A stretch of DNA of 21,247 nucleotides from Alphaproteobacteria bacterium. Its GTDB lineage: Bacteria > Pseudomonadota > Alphaproteobacteria > UBA828. The position numbers and the translations under genes are program-made. The notes under the pieces were generated by a model that was not told where the DNA came from, did no database searches, and worked only from the letters and a program-made list of their open reading frames with translations. How positions within the stretch are numbered: the stretch's first letter is position 1; the number at the start of each line of letters is the position of its first letter. Positions 15,079-21,247 of the stretch are shown piece after piece. The stretch spans positions 1 to 21,247 of the forward strand of contig JAJDVB010000229.1 in NCBI GenBank assembly GCA_022826345.1. The letters run 5' to 3'.

Positions 15079-17034
15079 ATGTTCGACGCGGCGCTGAGCG
15101 GGCTGATGTCGGTGATCGCCTGGCCAGCGATCGGATACCTCTTCCTCGGCGTCTTCATCGGGCTCTATTTCGGCGCGGTTCCGGGGCTCTCGGGGCTGGT
15201 GGGGATGGCGATCCTGCTGCCCTTCACCTTCACGATGGAGCCGGTGCCGGCGCTCGCCTTCCTGCTCGGCATGTTCGCGGTGACCACTACCAGCGACACC
15301 ATCGCCTCGGTACTGCTCGGAATACCCGGCACCGCGGCCTCGCAGGCGACGATCCTCGACGGCTATCCCATGGCGATGAAGGGCGAGGCCTCGCGCGCCT
15401 TCGGCGCGGCGTTCACGGTCTCGGCCGTCGGGGGCCTGCTGGGCGCGGTGGTGCTGGGGCTCTCGATCCCCATCGTCAAGCCGCTGATCCTCTCCTTTAC
15501 CCAGGCGGAGTTCTTCATGCTCGGGATGCTCGGGCTCGCCATGGTGGGCTCGCTCTCGGGCGATTCGATGCTGCGCGGCCTCACCGCCGCGTTGATCGGG
15601 CTGGGGCTTTCCTATGTCGGATACGCGGAAAACGGGGCGGTTCCGCGCTACTGGCTGGGCACGACCTATCTTCTAGAGGGGCTGCCGCTGATTCCCGTCG
15701 TGCTCGGCCTGTTCGCGCTGCCCGAGGTGATCGATCTCGCGGTCAGGAACAGCTCGATCTCGCGCGTGCCGGAGGACCGGGTGGCGGGCGGGATGATGAC
15801 CGGCATCCGCGACGCCTGGCGCAACTGGTGGCTGGTGCTGCGGTCCACCGCCATCGGCGCCTATGTCGGGATGCTGCCCGGGCTCGGAGGCTCCATCGTC
15901 GACTGGGTGGCGTACGGCCATGTCGTCCAGAGCAGCAAGGACAAGGAAGGGTTCGGCAAGGGGGACGTGCGCGGGGTGATTGCGCCCGAGACCGCCAACA
16001 ACGCGATGAAGGGCGGCGCGCTGATCCCCACCGTCGCCTTCGGCATCCCGGGCAGCGCCTCGATGGCGATCCTGCTCGGCGCGCTCATGATCCAGAACAT
16101 GACGCCCGGGCCGGAGATGCTGACCCTCAAGCTCGACATCACCTTCTCGCTGATGTGGACGCTGGTGATCGCCAACGTCGCGGGCGCGCTCCTGCTGATG
16201 CTGCTCGCCCGCCAGATCGCCCGGGTGACCTTCGTGCGCGGCCATCTCGTGGTGCCGGCGATCACGTTGTTCGTGTTCATGGGCGCGTGGCTCGCCAATT
16301 CCAATCTCGGCGACTGGATCACGCTGCTGATCTTCGGGCTGGTCGGCTACGTGATGAAGCAGGGCGGCATACCGCGTCCGCCGATGGTGCTCGGCTTCGT
16401 GATCGGCCCGATCATGGAGAACGCGCTTTTCATCACCACCTCCGCGCATGACGGTCTGTCCTGGCTGGGGCGGCCGATCTGCCTGATCATCGGCGCGCTG
16501 ATCCTGCTTTCCATCGTGTTCGCCGTCCGCCGGCAGAAAAACAGGAAGGCGGACGACCCCAGGATCGTCGCCGATCTCGGGCGAACCGATCCGACGATGT
16601 CGCTGGTGGCAGTCGGGATGTTGCTCGCCATCGCGCTATACGGGCTGGCGCCGACCTTCGCCTGGCCGGCGGACGTGGGCCGGACCCCGATGATCACGAT
16701 GATCCCGGCGATTTGCCTCTCGGCGGTGGCGCTGTGGCAGGGCGCGCGGGAGGTCCGCCGCATCCGTGCCGAGGGCGGCGACGTCTTCCCGGTGCGCGCC
16801 GAGATCGTCCCGGTCGCCCATCTCTATCTCTGGTGGATCGGAATCTTCGCCGTCGCCGTCGTAGCGGGCCAGCTCGTCGCCCTGCCGGTCTTCGTCGCCC
16901 TCTACCTCCTCGTGTGGGGCGGCTATGCGTGGTGGATCGCGCTGATATATGCCGCCGCGGGATGGGCATTCCTCTACGTCATGTTCGACCGCATCGTCGC
17001 GGTCCTGTGGTATCCCTCGCTCCTGTTCCACTGA
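15079..17034 (+). CDS. tctA: TctA-TctB fusion permease of a tripartite tricarboxylate transporter
   Basis: 651 residues, about 150 longer than a usual TctA (roughly 500). Residues 1 to about 480 are TctA: AVPGLSGLVGMAILLPFTF, LGIPGTAASQATILDGYP, LPGLGGSIVDWVAYGH and APETANNAMKGGALIPTVAF with GIPGSASMAILLGAL are the conserved loops, with many membrane helices between. After a charged linker (RRQKNRKADDPRIVADLGR), residues 507-651 hold four more hydrophobic segments with the spacing of the small subunit TctB. No separate tctB exists in the cluster, so both membrane parts are made as one chain that works with the upstream TctC receptor in the inner membrane. Start at ATG 15079 is preferred because GTG 15058 lies in the stem of a hairpin; neither has a good Shine-Dalgarno. 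Confidence 0.9.
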   Translation: MFDAALSGLMSVIAWPAIGYLFLGVFIGLYFGAVPGLSGLVGMAILLPFTFTMEPVPALAFLLGMFAVTTTSDTIASVLLGIPGTAASQATILDGYPMAMKGEASRAFGAAFTVSAVGGLLGAVVLGLSIPIVKPLILSFTQAEFFMLGMLGLAMVGSLSGDSMLRGLTAALIGLGLSYVGYAENGAVPRYWLGTTYLLEGLPLIPVVLGLFALPEVIDLAVRNSSISRVPEDRVAGGMMTGIRDAWRNWWLVLRSTAIGAYVGMLPGLGGSIVDWVAYGHVVQSSKDKEGFGKGDVRGVIAPETANNAMKGGALIPTVAFGIPGSASMAILLGALMIQNMTPGPEMLTLKLDITFSLMWTLVIANVAGALLLMLLARQIARVTFVRGHLVVPAITLFVFMGAWLANSNLGDWITLLIFGLVGYVMKQGGIPRPPMVLGFVIGPIMENALFITTSAHDGLSWLGRPICLIIGALILLSIVFAVRRQKNRKADDPRIVADLGRTDPTMSLVAVGMLLAIALYGLAPTFAWPADVGRTPMITMIPAICLSAVALWQGAREVRRIRAEGGDVFPVRAEIVPVAHLYLWWIGIFAVAVVAGQLVALPVFVALYLLVWGGYAWWIALIYAAAGWAFLYVMFDRIVAVLWYPSLLFH

Positions 17035-17043
17035 CGGCGCGGC

Positions 17044-17220
17044 ATGATCCTCGCGGCCAAAGCCGGCTACGACCCCGCGGCGCTGGCGCTCTTCTTCGAG
17101 AAATTGCCCGGGAGCGAGCAGTCGGACCGACCGTCGTGGCTTTCGACCCACCTGGCTTCCCGGGACCGCATCGTGGAAATCAGGCGTCTCGCGGAAGACA
17201 TCGAGCGCTCGGCACGTTAG
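17044..17220 (+). pseudogene. M48 family metalloprotease, C-terminal remnant
   Basis: A 58-codon frame beginning MILAAKAGYDPAAL. It matches the C-terminal end of M48 (HtpX/BepA-like) zinc peptidases: AGYDP followed by LFFEKL, then PSWLSTH and DRIVEIRRLAEDI. In family members this region lies downstream of the HExxH and third zinc ligand, none of which are present here; the frame is closed just upstream by the TctA-TctB stop, 9 bases before the ATG. It is therefore a broken gene end and not an active protease. No ribosome-binding site is seen. The fragment lies at the point where base composition changes, and its end meets the tail of an antitoxin-like gene on the other strand. Confidence 0.6.
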
Positions 17221-17428
17221 CCCGCGCGGCCGAAAGCTCCTCCAGATCTTCCGCGGAGAGCATGGGCAGAACCGTTTCAAGACCTTCGTCAACCTCCTTG
17301 GGTTCGAGCCAGGCCAGAGCGCGGATCACCTCTCCAGCCTTGCGGTGCGGGGCCGCAAGCTGCCAGCGCGGGGCGTGGCGCAACTCCACCGTGATCCCGT
17401 GCACGATCACTGGCGCGGTTCGGGGCAT
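17180..17428 (-). pseudogene. AbiEi/DUF6088-like antitoxin, C-terminal remnant
   Basis: An 82-codon frame from ATG 17428 (an upstream ATG at 17446 is also open; a TGA lies six codons before it). The sequence TVELRHAPRWQLAAPHRKAG, then EVIRALAWLEPKEVDEG and LSAEDLEELSAARANVPS resembles the C-terminal half of AbiEi-type antitoxins (about 200 residues), whose N-terminal winged-helix domain is absent here. Homologues as I recall them end with P-x-W soon after this point, but here the frame turns into SARCLPRDA, which is antisense to the M48 remnant, so the true end has been replaced. No AbiEii nucleotidyltransferase partner remains. The family call is from pattern memory and is moderate; a small intact hypothetical gene is the alternative. 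Confidence 0.4.
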
Positions 17429-17474
17429 TTTACTGTACCCCCTCATCCCCAGTTGGACAGATCAGCCCGATTGC

Positions 17475-17600
17475 CTAAGGGAGGATTAGCTGGAAAACGC
17501 GCGCGTCGATCAGAATCTTCGGCGTTTCCTCAAGCTCAAGATCATCGGGAATCCGGGAAAGGATTTTCTTGATGTCGTTTGGATCAATCGGCTTTTTCAA
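17475..17600 (-). CDS. Possible 41-residue ORF trailing hipA
   Basis: Starting at TTG 17600, 9 bases after and in the same frame as the hipA stop codon, is a 41-residue frame: KKPIDPNDIKKILSRIPDDL, then ELEETPKILIDARVFQLILP and TAG. It is short, charged then hydrophobic at the end, and too well composed to dismiss: it is in the same AT-richer codon style as hipA. It could be a small third gene of the toxin-antitoxin operon, the head of a truncated neighbour gene, or a former extension of HipA cut off by the TAG at 17610-17612. An AGG lies about 8 bases before the TTG. No family was recognised. Confidence 0.3.
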   Translation of the reverse strand: MKKPIDPNDIKKILSRIPDDLELEETPKILIDARVFQLILP

Positions 17601-17609
17601 AGCAAGTGC

Positions 17610-18890
17610 CTATTGCGCTGTCGAATAGGGGTTTAGAAACTGCCTTCCCCAAAAGAGCTTTTTGTCCACTTCGCTCAGTTCCGCTTCTTCGCTGACTGTA
17701 CCCCAGTTGTTTTCAATGGAGTCTGTCAGGTGTGCGAAGATGGCGCGGGCATCGTCGTCCGAAAGCAGGAAATGGTTCGCCGCTTCGAGGCAGGATTTGA
17801 GTTGGCTCATGTTATTGTTGCCCGATATCAACATGGCCTGTGATGCTTCGTTACCCGTGCGACCTTGCGGGCAAATATCGTAAGCAGGTGTCAGCGTCAG
17901 TGATTTGCCGTCCCAGAAGGCTGCGTGGTTGCGGGCGTGGTCATCGGTATTGCCGCACAGGATATTGAAGGCCAGCCGAGAGAATAGCTCCCGCAGTGTG
18001 TCTTTCGGATCGGTGAAACGGTGGCGGATGATTTCGGCCAGCGTTTCGTAACTGGCGTAACGCGCCATCATGTCGTCCAGTCCGAGCAACGTCAGAGCCG
18101 ATACCATGGCCTTGCGTGACCAGTTCCCGTCTTTTGGTTGTCGGTCACAACGCTCGATCAGTAGCAAGTCCTTGTTGGCGGCCTTGACCAGTCTGTCTGG
18201 CGCGACATTCAGTCCGGCAATGTCCGCCAGCCGCATGGCAATAAATTCGGCTTTGACGATGCTATAGAGGTCTGTGCTGGATGAAAATTTGGCGACGTAT
18301 TTCCTGCCCTGATCCTGGATCAACGCTTTTGGTCGCGCCCCGCCAATGGAGCTACAGTGGAACAACGCCTGATCCAGTTCAGGGCTAAGCGGAACGCCTT
18401 TCTCGACACGTTCAGCGGACTCGATCAGCTCTTCCATGCTGACCTTATTTGCAGAGCGCGGCGCATACTCAGTTGGGGAGCGCTGAAAATCCAGCGCACC
18501 GATCCGGTCGGAGCCGGATTCCAGCAGATAGGTCAATTCGTCCAGCTCGGCGGTATCCGTATCGGCGCCTTTTAGTCCCAGCTTCCTGTTGATGATCACG
18601 CGCCGACCCCACGCATCGGGAGCAGCGTCCCGAATACAGCCGGGCATGGTCAAACCTTCGGGAAGCGGTAAGGCTCCGGCCTGCAAAGGCAATTCGGGTT
18701 CGTAAATTGGTATTGCTGCGGGCTGGCCGCCAATGCGGTCGAGATAGCTCTTACCGTAGTTGAACTGGATATTGCCCCGCCCATGAGAATAGTCGGCCTC
18801 CAGCCGTCCGGCCACTACAGGCTTGGTCTCGTCCGGCAGCCAAATCCAGACAAAGGCTTCTTGGTCTTTGGGTGCATTGTCAGAAGTCAT
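17610..18890 (-). CDS. hipA: HipA-type serine/threonine kinase toxin
   Basis: 426 residues, full length for HipA. An N-terminal coupling domain (FVWIWLPDETKPVVAGRLEA) contains LPLPEGLTMPGCIRDAAPDAWG. The kinase domain has the glycine-rich loop SSIGGARPK (180-188, with S181 at the place of the autophosphorylated Ser150 in E. coli HipA), K201 in YVAKF, the catalytic GNTDDHARNH (D316, N321) and the metal-binding YDICPQ (D338). In E. coli HipA phosphorylates glutamyl-tRNA synthetase and triggers dormancy; the target here is not known. All key residues are present, so it should be active and need its antitoxin. Its ATG overlaps the end of hipB by 11 bases. Codon use is AT-richer than in the catabolic genes, as expected for acquired DNA. 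Confidence 0.92.
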   Translation of the reverse strand: MTSDNAPKDQEAFVWIWLPDETKPVVAGRLEADYSHGRGNIQFNYGKSYLDRIGGQPAAIPIYEPELPLQAGALPLPEGLTMPGCIRDAAPDAWGRRVIINRKLGLKGADTDTAELDELTYLLESGSDRIGALDFQRSPTEYAPRSANKVSMEELIESAERVEKGVPLSPELDQALFHCSSIGGARPKALIQDQGRKYVAKFSSSTDLYSIVKAEFIAMRLADIAGLNVAPDRLVKAANKDLLLIERCDRQPKDGNWSRKAMVSALTLLGLDDMMARYASYETLAEIIRHRFTDPKDTLRELFSRLAFNILCGNTDDHARNHAAFWDGKSLTLTPAYDICPQGRTGNEASQAMLISGNNNMSQLKSCLEAANHFLLSDDDARAIFAHLTDSIENNWGTVSEEAELSEVDKKLFWGRQFLNPYSTAQ

Positions 18891-19212
18891 CGTGCACCAC
18901 CTTTTTCGTTGCTTTTATCCGTTGAGGCAGCAAGGCAACCTTGTCCCGTGTGTGCTCGATATGCTTTGCGAGTGGCATGTTGCCGGATTCAAAGAGTTTG
19001 ATACCGGCAAGTGTTGCAACCTCAAAGACCAAACCTATGGCGCAGCTCATTTCACCATTCTCAATTTTTTGCAGCGTAGCTCTGGAGATACCCGCCCGAT
19101 CAGCAAGGTTTTTTTCAGACCACTGCCGTTGCTTGCGCCCAAGCTTGATTTGCGCTCCCATGAGCACGGCAGCTTCCTGCGCATATTTGGAGTAGGTTCG
19201 TTGTTTAGCCAT
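18880..19212 (-). CDS. hipB: HipB-type helix-turn-helix antitoxin
   Basis: 110 residues with an XRE-type helix-turn-helix at about 19-72 (GAQIKLGRKQRQWSEKNLAD, RAGISRATLQKIENGEMSCA, then IGLVFEVATLAGI). It should bind the HipA kinase and repress the operon through operators in its own promoter. Start at MAKQRTYSKY (19212) is chosen because it lies downstream of a good promoter and has GGGATAAG just ahead; an extended frame to 19281 would begin upstream of the likely transcription start. It is the first gene of the operon, as is normal for hipBA, and overlaps hipA by 11 bases. The repeated ATGGTCATT sites upstream fit autoregulation. Confidence 0.9.
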   Translation of the reverse strand: MAKQRTYSKYAQEAAVLMGAQIKLGRKQRQWSEKNLADRAGISRATLQKIENGEMSCAIGLVFEVATLAGIKLFESGNMPLAKHIEHTRDKVALLPQRIKATKKVVHDDF

Positions 19213-19222
19213 TCGTCTTATC

Positions 19223-19282
19223 CCATAGTAAAGGCTACTAAAATGGTCATTAAGCCATATAAAGCCTAATAATATGGTCATT
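19223..19282. promoter_or_regulatory. Tandem operator-like repeats of hipBA
   Basis: Two near-identical units, 19223-19251 and 19255-19282, share the order CCATA-TAAAG-CTA-TAA-ATGGTCATT with only a few changes. The second one reaches into the -10 element of the hipB promoter. These are likely HipB binding sites; the assignment is inferred from position and repetition. Confidence 0.6.
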
Positions 19283-19309
19283 TATAGCGGTTGAAACCCG
19301 TGCTGTCAA
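19281..19309 (-). promoter_or_regulatory. hipBA promoter
   Basis: On the minus strand TTGACA (19304-19309) and TATAAA (19281-19286) are exactly 17 bases apart, an almost ideal sigma70 promoter. It reads toward hipB, with transcription expected to begin near 19274 and a leader of about 60 bases that contains the second operator-like repeat. Confidence 0.75.
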
Positions 19310-19349
19310 GAAAAAAAATGACTGGAATGCTGGTCGTTACGTGGCCTGA

Positions 19350-19367
19350 TGACCACTATTATGGTCA
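19350..19367. promoter_or_regulatory. Third, palindromic operator-like site
   Basis: TGACCA-CTATTA-TGGTCA is a perfect six-base inverted repeat with a six-base spacer. It shares ATGGTCA and the following TTTATAG with the repeat at the hipB promoter, about 85 bases away. It may be a distal HipB site allowing looping, or may control the small plus-strand ORF that begins at 19397. Confidence 0.5.
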
Positions 19368-19396
19368 ATTTATAGAAGGTCAGCGCTCTTTAGGCG

Positions 19397-19618
19397 ATGT
19401 CGAACTTCTTCCAAAGACGGAATCGCTTCCGGAGATTCACAGATGACGACCTGGTCCGGCATGAATGCCCAGACCTGGGCGGCACGTTGCTTCTCGAAGT
19501 CATAGGAATTCTGGACATAGACTTCCCCCGTATCGGTATCGCATGGGCACGAGAAGACGGTGGCTTTTACGCGGTTCCAGCGAAGCAGGATGCAGAGGAC
19601 ACGGAGAGCGGCAACTAA
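19397..19618 (+). CDS. Small hypothetical protein, possibly a gene remnant
   Basis: 73-codon frame, MSNFFQRRNRFRRFTDDDLV..., with an arginine-rich start, a hydrophobic middle (LGGTLLLEVIGILDIDF) and an acidic end. No family was recognised. A TAG lies two codons before the ATG and no good ribosome-binding site is visible, so it may be the tail of a broken gene. In favour of a transcript in this direction, an intrinsic terminator hairpin overlaps its stop codon. The 184 bases between hipB and this frame hold only the promoter and operator sites already listed. Confidence 0.35.
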   Translation: MSNFFQRRNRFRRFTDDDLVRHECPDLGGTLLLEVIGILDIDFPRIGIAWAREDGGFYAVPAKQDAEDTESGN

Positions 19619-19634
19619 GCCGCTCTTATTTTAT
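19605..19634 (+). terminator. Intrinsic terminator ahead of the ars operon
   Basis: An eight-base stem AGAGCGGC / GCCGCTCT (19605-19612 with 19619-19626) with loop AACTAA is followed by TATTTTAT. The T-rich side is on the plus strand, so it would stop transcripts coming from 19397-19618 and insulate arsR from upstream reading. Confidence 0.65.
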
Positions 19635-19653
19635 GTCTATACTTGTTGACATA
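19632..19653. promoter_or_regulatory. Upstream ArsR-type dyad
   Basis: TATGTC (19632-19637) and GACATA (19648-19653) form a six-base inverted repeat with ten bases between. It shares the ATGTC half-site with the stronger dyad downstream and covers the -35 element, so it may be a second repressor site. Confidence 0.45.
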
Positions 19654-19674
19654 GTTCCATATGTCCATTAGTCT
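19646..19674 (+). promoter_or_regulatory. arsR promoter
   Basis: TTGACA (19646-19651) is followed after 17 bases by TAGTCT (19669-19674), a perfect -35 with a weak -10. A start site six or seven bases later would fall at or next to the arsR ATG at 19681, so the message may lack a leader. No Shine-Dalgarno is seen before arsR. Confidence 0.55.
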
Positions 19675-19684
19675 GGACATATGG
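19657..19684. promoter_or_regulatory. ArsR operator overlapping the start codon
   Basis: CCATATGTCC and GGACATATGG form a perfect ten-base inverted repeat with spacer ATTAGTCT. It covers the -10 element and the arsR start codon, ideal for repression that is lifted when arsenite binds ArsR. Confidence 0.75.
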
Positions 19685-20034
19685 ATATACAAAACGCCAT
19701 TATCATGTTCGACGCACTCTCCCAGGAAACTCGCCTGAGAGCATTTCGTTTGCTCGTCCAAGCCGGACATGACGGCCTGGCCGCCGGAGTTCTTAGTGAA
19801 GAACTTGGCACGCCCCACAACACCATGTCATTCCACTTGAACCACCTGTCCAATGCGGGGCTCGTTTCTTCTCGTAAAGACGGGCGTTCGGTCATCTATT
19901 CCGCCAATTTCGATGTGATGCGGGATTTGATCGGGTTCATGGTCAAGGACTGTTGCAGTGCCGAATTTGCCAGTATTCGAGAAGACAAGCGAAAAGGGTG
20001 CTCGGTCATCGAACTGGCAGATTGTTGCGGTTGA
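19681..20034 (+). CDS. arsR: ArsR-family arsenite-responsive repressor
   Basis: 117 residues with the ArsR/SmtB winged helix: N-terminal helix MDIQNAIIMFDALSQETRLR, recognition region VLSEELGTPHNTMSFHLNHL (38-57) and wing LVSSRKDGRSVIYS. The ELCVCDL metal box of the plasmid R773 type is missing. Instead, cysteines lie in the C-terminal part: C91-C92 and C107, plus C115-C116 at the very end. C91, C92 and C107 resemble the three-cysteine arsenite site described for Acidithiobacillus ferrooxidans ArsR, where a vicinal pair and a third Cys bind As(III). It should repress its own operon and release it upon binding arsenite or antimonite. It overlaps arsC by one base (TGATG). Confidence 0.92.
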   Translation: MDIQNAIIMFDALSQETRLRAFRLLVQAGHDGLAAGVLSEELGTPHNTMSFHLNHLSNAGLVSSRKDGRSVIYSANFDVMRDLIGFMVKDCCSAEFASIREDKRKGCSVIELADCCG

Positions 20035-20444
20035 TGAAAAAGGTACTTGTTCTTTGCACTGGTAATTCCTGCCGTTCGATCATGGCCGAGGCGCTGATCA
20101 ACGCTCTCGGCCAGGGTCGGTATCTGGCGCGGAGCGCGGGCAGTACACCTGCCGGATACGTCCACCCGAAATCCATAGACACCCTGAATCGACATGGGAT
20201 TGCCGTAGAGAACCCGCACAGTAAATCGTGGGATGAATTTGAAGGAGAGCATTTCGATCTTGTCATCACCGTATGCGATCGGGCCGCTGGTGAATCCTGT
20301 CCTGTATTTTTCGGAAAGCCCGAAAAATTGCACTGGAGCACGCCTGATCCCGCCAGGGCGCAAGGCGCCGAGGATGAGATGAACGCGGCATTTGATGATG
20401 CTTTCACAAGGCTCAAGAATCGAATAGAGAAAGAACTGCTGTGA
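20034..20444 (+). CDS. arsC: Arsenate reductase, low-molecular-weight phosphatase type
   Basis: 136 residues of the LMW protein-tyrosine-phosphatase fold. The anion-binding loop is CTGNSCRS (C8 to R14, C-x5-R); C8 is the nucleophile that attacks arsenate. C81 and C89 ([12 protein letters not shown]) sit where the redox-relay cysteines of the thioredoxin-linked staphylococcal enzyme lie, so a thioredoxin-coupled cycle is the best guess. D105 in TPDPA is the likely general acid. It reduces arsenate to arsenite for export by the next gene product. Start at 20034 shares its A with the arsR stop codon; the longer open frame to 19953 lies inside arsR. Its end overlaps the transporter start as GTGA, so all three genes are translationally coupled. 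Confidence 0.93.
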   Translation: MKKVLVLCTGNSCRSIMAEALINALGQGRYLARSAGSTPAGYVHPKSIDTLNRHGIAVENPHSKSWDEFEGEHFDLVITVCDRAAGESCPVFFGKPEKLHWSTPDPARAQGAEDEMNAAFDDAFTRLKNRIEKELL

Positions 20445-21247
20445 GCCTTGATCCATCGTCCCCCATGGGCGCTTTTGAACGCTATCTGTCCCTTTGGGTT
20501 GCGCTGTGTATTGCCGCCGGAGTCGGTCTGGGCACAACGCTTCCGAACATCTTTCAGTCTATCGCTGCTATTGAATATGCCAGTGTCAATCTGGTCGTGG
20601 CCGTTTTTATCTGGGTGATGATCTACCCCATGATGGTGAACGTGGACTTTGCCTCCCTCAAGGATGTCGGCAAAAAGCCAAAGGGCTTGTGCATTACGCT
20701 GGTGGTGAACTGGCTGATCAAGCCCTTTACCATGGCGGCACTTGGTATCCTGTTTTTTGAGCATATTTTTGCAGGTCTCGTTGAGCCCGAGACCGCCAAA
20801 GAATACATCGCGGGCATGATCCTGCTCGGCGTTGCGCCATGCACCGCCATGGTTTTCGTCTGGAGCCAGCTCGTCCGTGGTGATGCCAATTACACGCTGG
20901 TACAGGTGTCGATCAACGATATCATCATGGTATTTGCCTTTGCGCCAATTGCTGCGCTACTGCTTGGCGTAACCGATATCGTGGTGCCGTGGGAGACACT
21001 GCTGCTGTCCGTCGTTCTCTATGTTGTCATTCCGCTCGCAGCCGGATACCTGACGCGAAAGATGCTTGATGGCTCCGGCGACCATGCACGCATTGATGCC
21101 TTTACCGGAAAAATCAAACCCTTTTCGGTGATGGGGCTGCTGGCAACCGTTATTCTGCTGTTCGGATTTCAGGCGCAGACCATTCTGGATAAACCCATGG
21201 TCATTGTCCTGATTGCCATCCCCTTGCTGATTCAAAGCTATGGCATC
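20441..21247 (+). CDS. acr3: ACR3-family arsenite efflux transporter, 5' part
   Basis: 269 codons to the window edge without a stop; the family has about 350 residues and ten membrane helices, so the last two or so are outside. Hydrophobic segments are clear, and the diagnostic [15 protein letters not shown] carries the conserved cysteine (C134) essential for As(III) export. The P-C-T-A-M-V-F-V-W form is that of the ACR3(2) branch, as far as can be judged by eye. It moves arsenite out across the inner membrane, driven by the proton gradient. Start GTG at 20441 overlaps the arsC stop (GTGA); an ATG at 20465, eight codons on, is the alternative. Completes the set arsR-arsC-acr3. Confidence 0.93.
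   Translation, partial: MSLDPSSPMGAFERYLSLWVALCIAAGVGLGTTLPNIFQSIAAIEYASVNLVVAVFIWVMIYPMMVNVDFASLKDVGKKPKGLCITLVVNWLIKPFTMAALGILFFEHIFAGLVEPETAKEYIAGMILLGVAPCTAMVFVWSQLVRGDANYTLVQVSINDIIMVFAFAPIAALLLGVTDIVVPWETLLLSVVLYVVIPLAAGYLTRKMLDGSGDHARIDAFTGKIKPFSVMGLLATVILLFGFQAQTILDKPMVIVLIAIPLLIQSYGI

Noticed and set aside
17221..17610. Insertion sequence or integrase at the junction
   Set aside because: No transposase or integrase motifs and no terminal inverted repeats were found; only gene remnants and a small ORF are present.

Overview
The window looks like chromosome of a high-GC alphaproteobacterium. This is inferred from the strong G/C preference at third codon positions, the mix of families (Bug/TctC receptor with a TctA-type permease, Rieske dioxygenase, ADP-forming acyl-CoA ligase) and an intergenic palindromic repeat of a kind common in that class. 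Genus cannot be fixed from this sequence. No rRNA, tRNA, CRISPR array, transposase or integrase was seen.

Region 1 (1-17034) is a metabolic block. It opens with the 3' end of an amidohydrolase gene carrying an in-frame TAG, then a periplasmic TPR protein (minus). A two-subunit Rieske ring-hydroxylating dioxygenase (plus, 950-2696) follows. A minus-strand group comes next: an ACMSD-type amidohydrolase, an alpha/beta hydrolase and a luciferase-like flavin monooxygenase. On the plus strand are an M20-fold hydrolase and an amidase, joined by an ATGA overlap. A tandem universal stress protein (minus) separates these from a plus-strand run: ADP-forming acyl-CoA ligase, acyl-CoA dehydrogenase, a crotonase close to hydroxycinnamoyl-CoA hydratase/lyase, a TctC receptor and a TctA-TctB fusion permease. 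Read together, this suggests uptake of an organic acid, opening or oxygenation of a ring, hydrolysis of C-N or ester bonds, CoA activation, dehydrogenation and side-chain removal. The substrate is unknown. No dioxygenase reductase or ferredoxin and no transcription regulator lies inside this block.

Three copies of a paired palindromic repeat (228-337, 3871-3971, 5834-5943) sit in intergenic gaps of region 1. Their short stems differ in sequence but stay base-paired.

Region 2 (about 17035-17610) is a junction. A 58-codon tail of an M48 metalloprotease gene (plus) meets the tail of an AbiEi/DUF6088-like antitoxin gene (minus), and both are truncated. From here on base composition and codon use change to a more AT-rich type.

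Region 3 (17475-21247) is an accessory segment. It holds a hipBA toxin-antitoxin pair with a good promoter and repeated operator-like sites, a small unassigned ORF with a terminator hairpin, and an arsenic resistance operon arsR-arsC-acr3 whose last gene runs off the window. The ars promoter carries two dyads and may give a leaderless arsR message.
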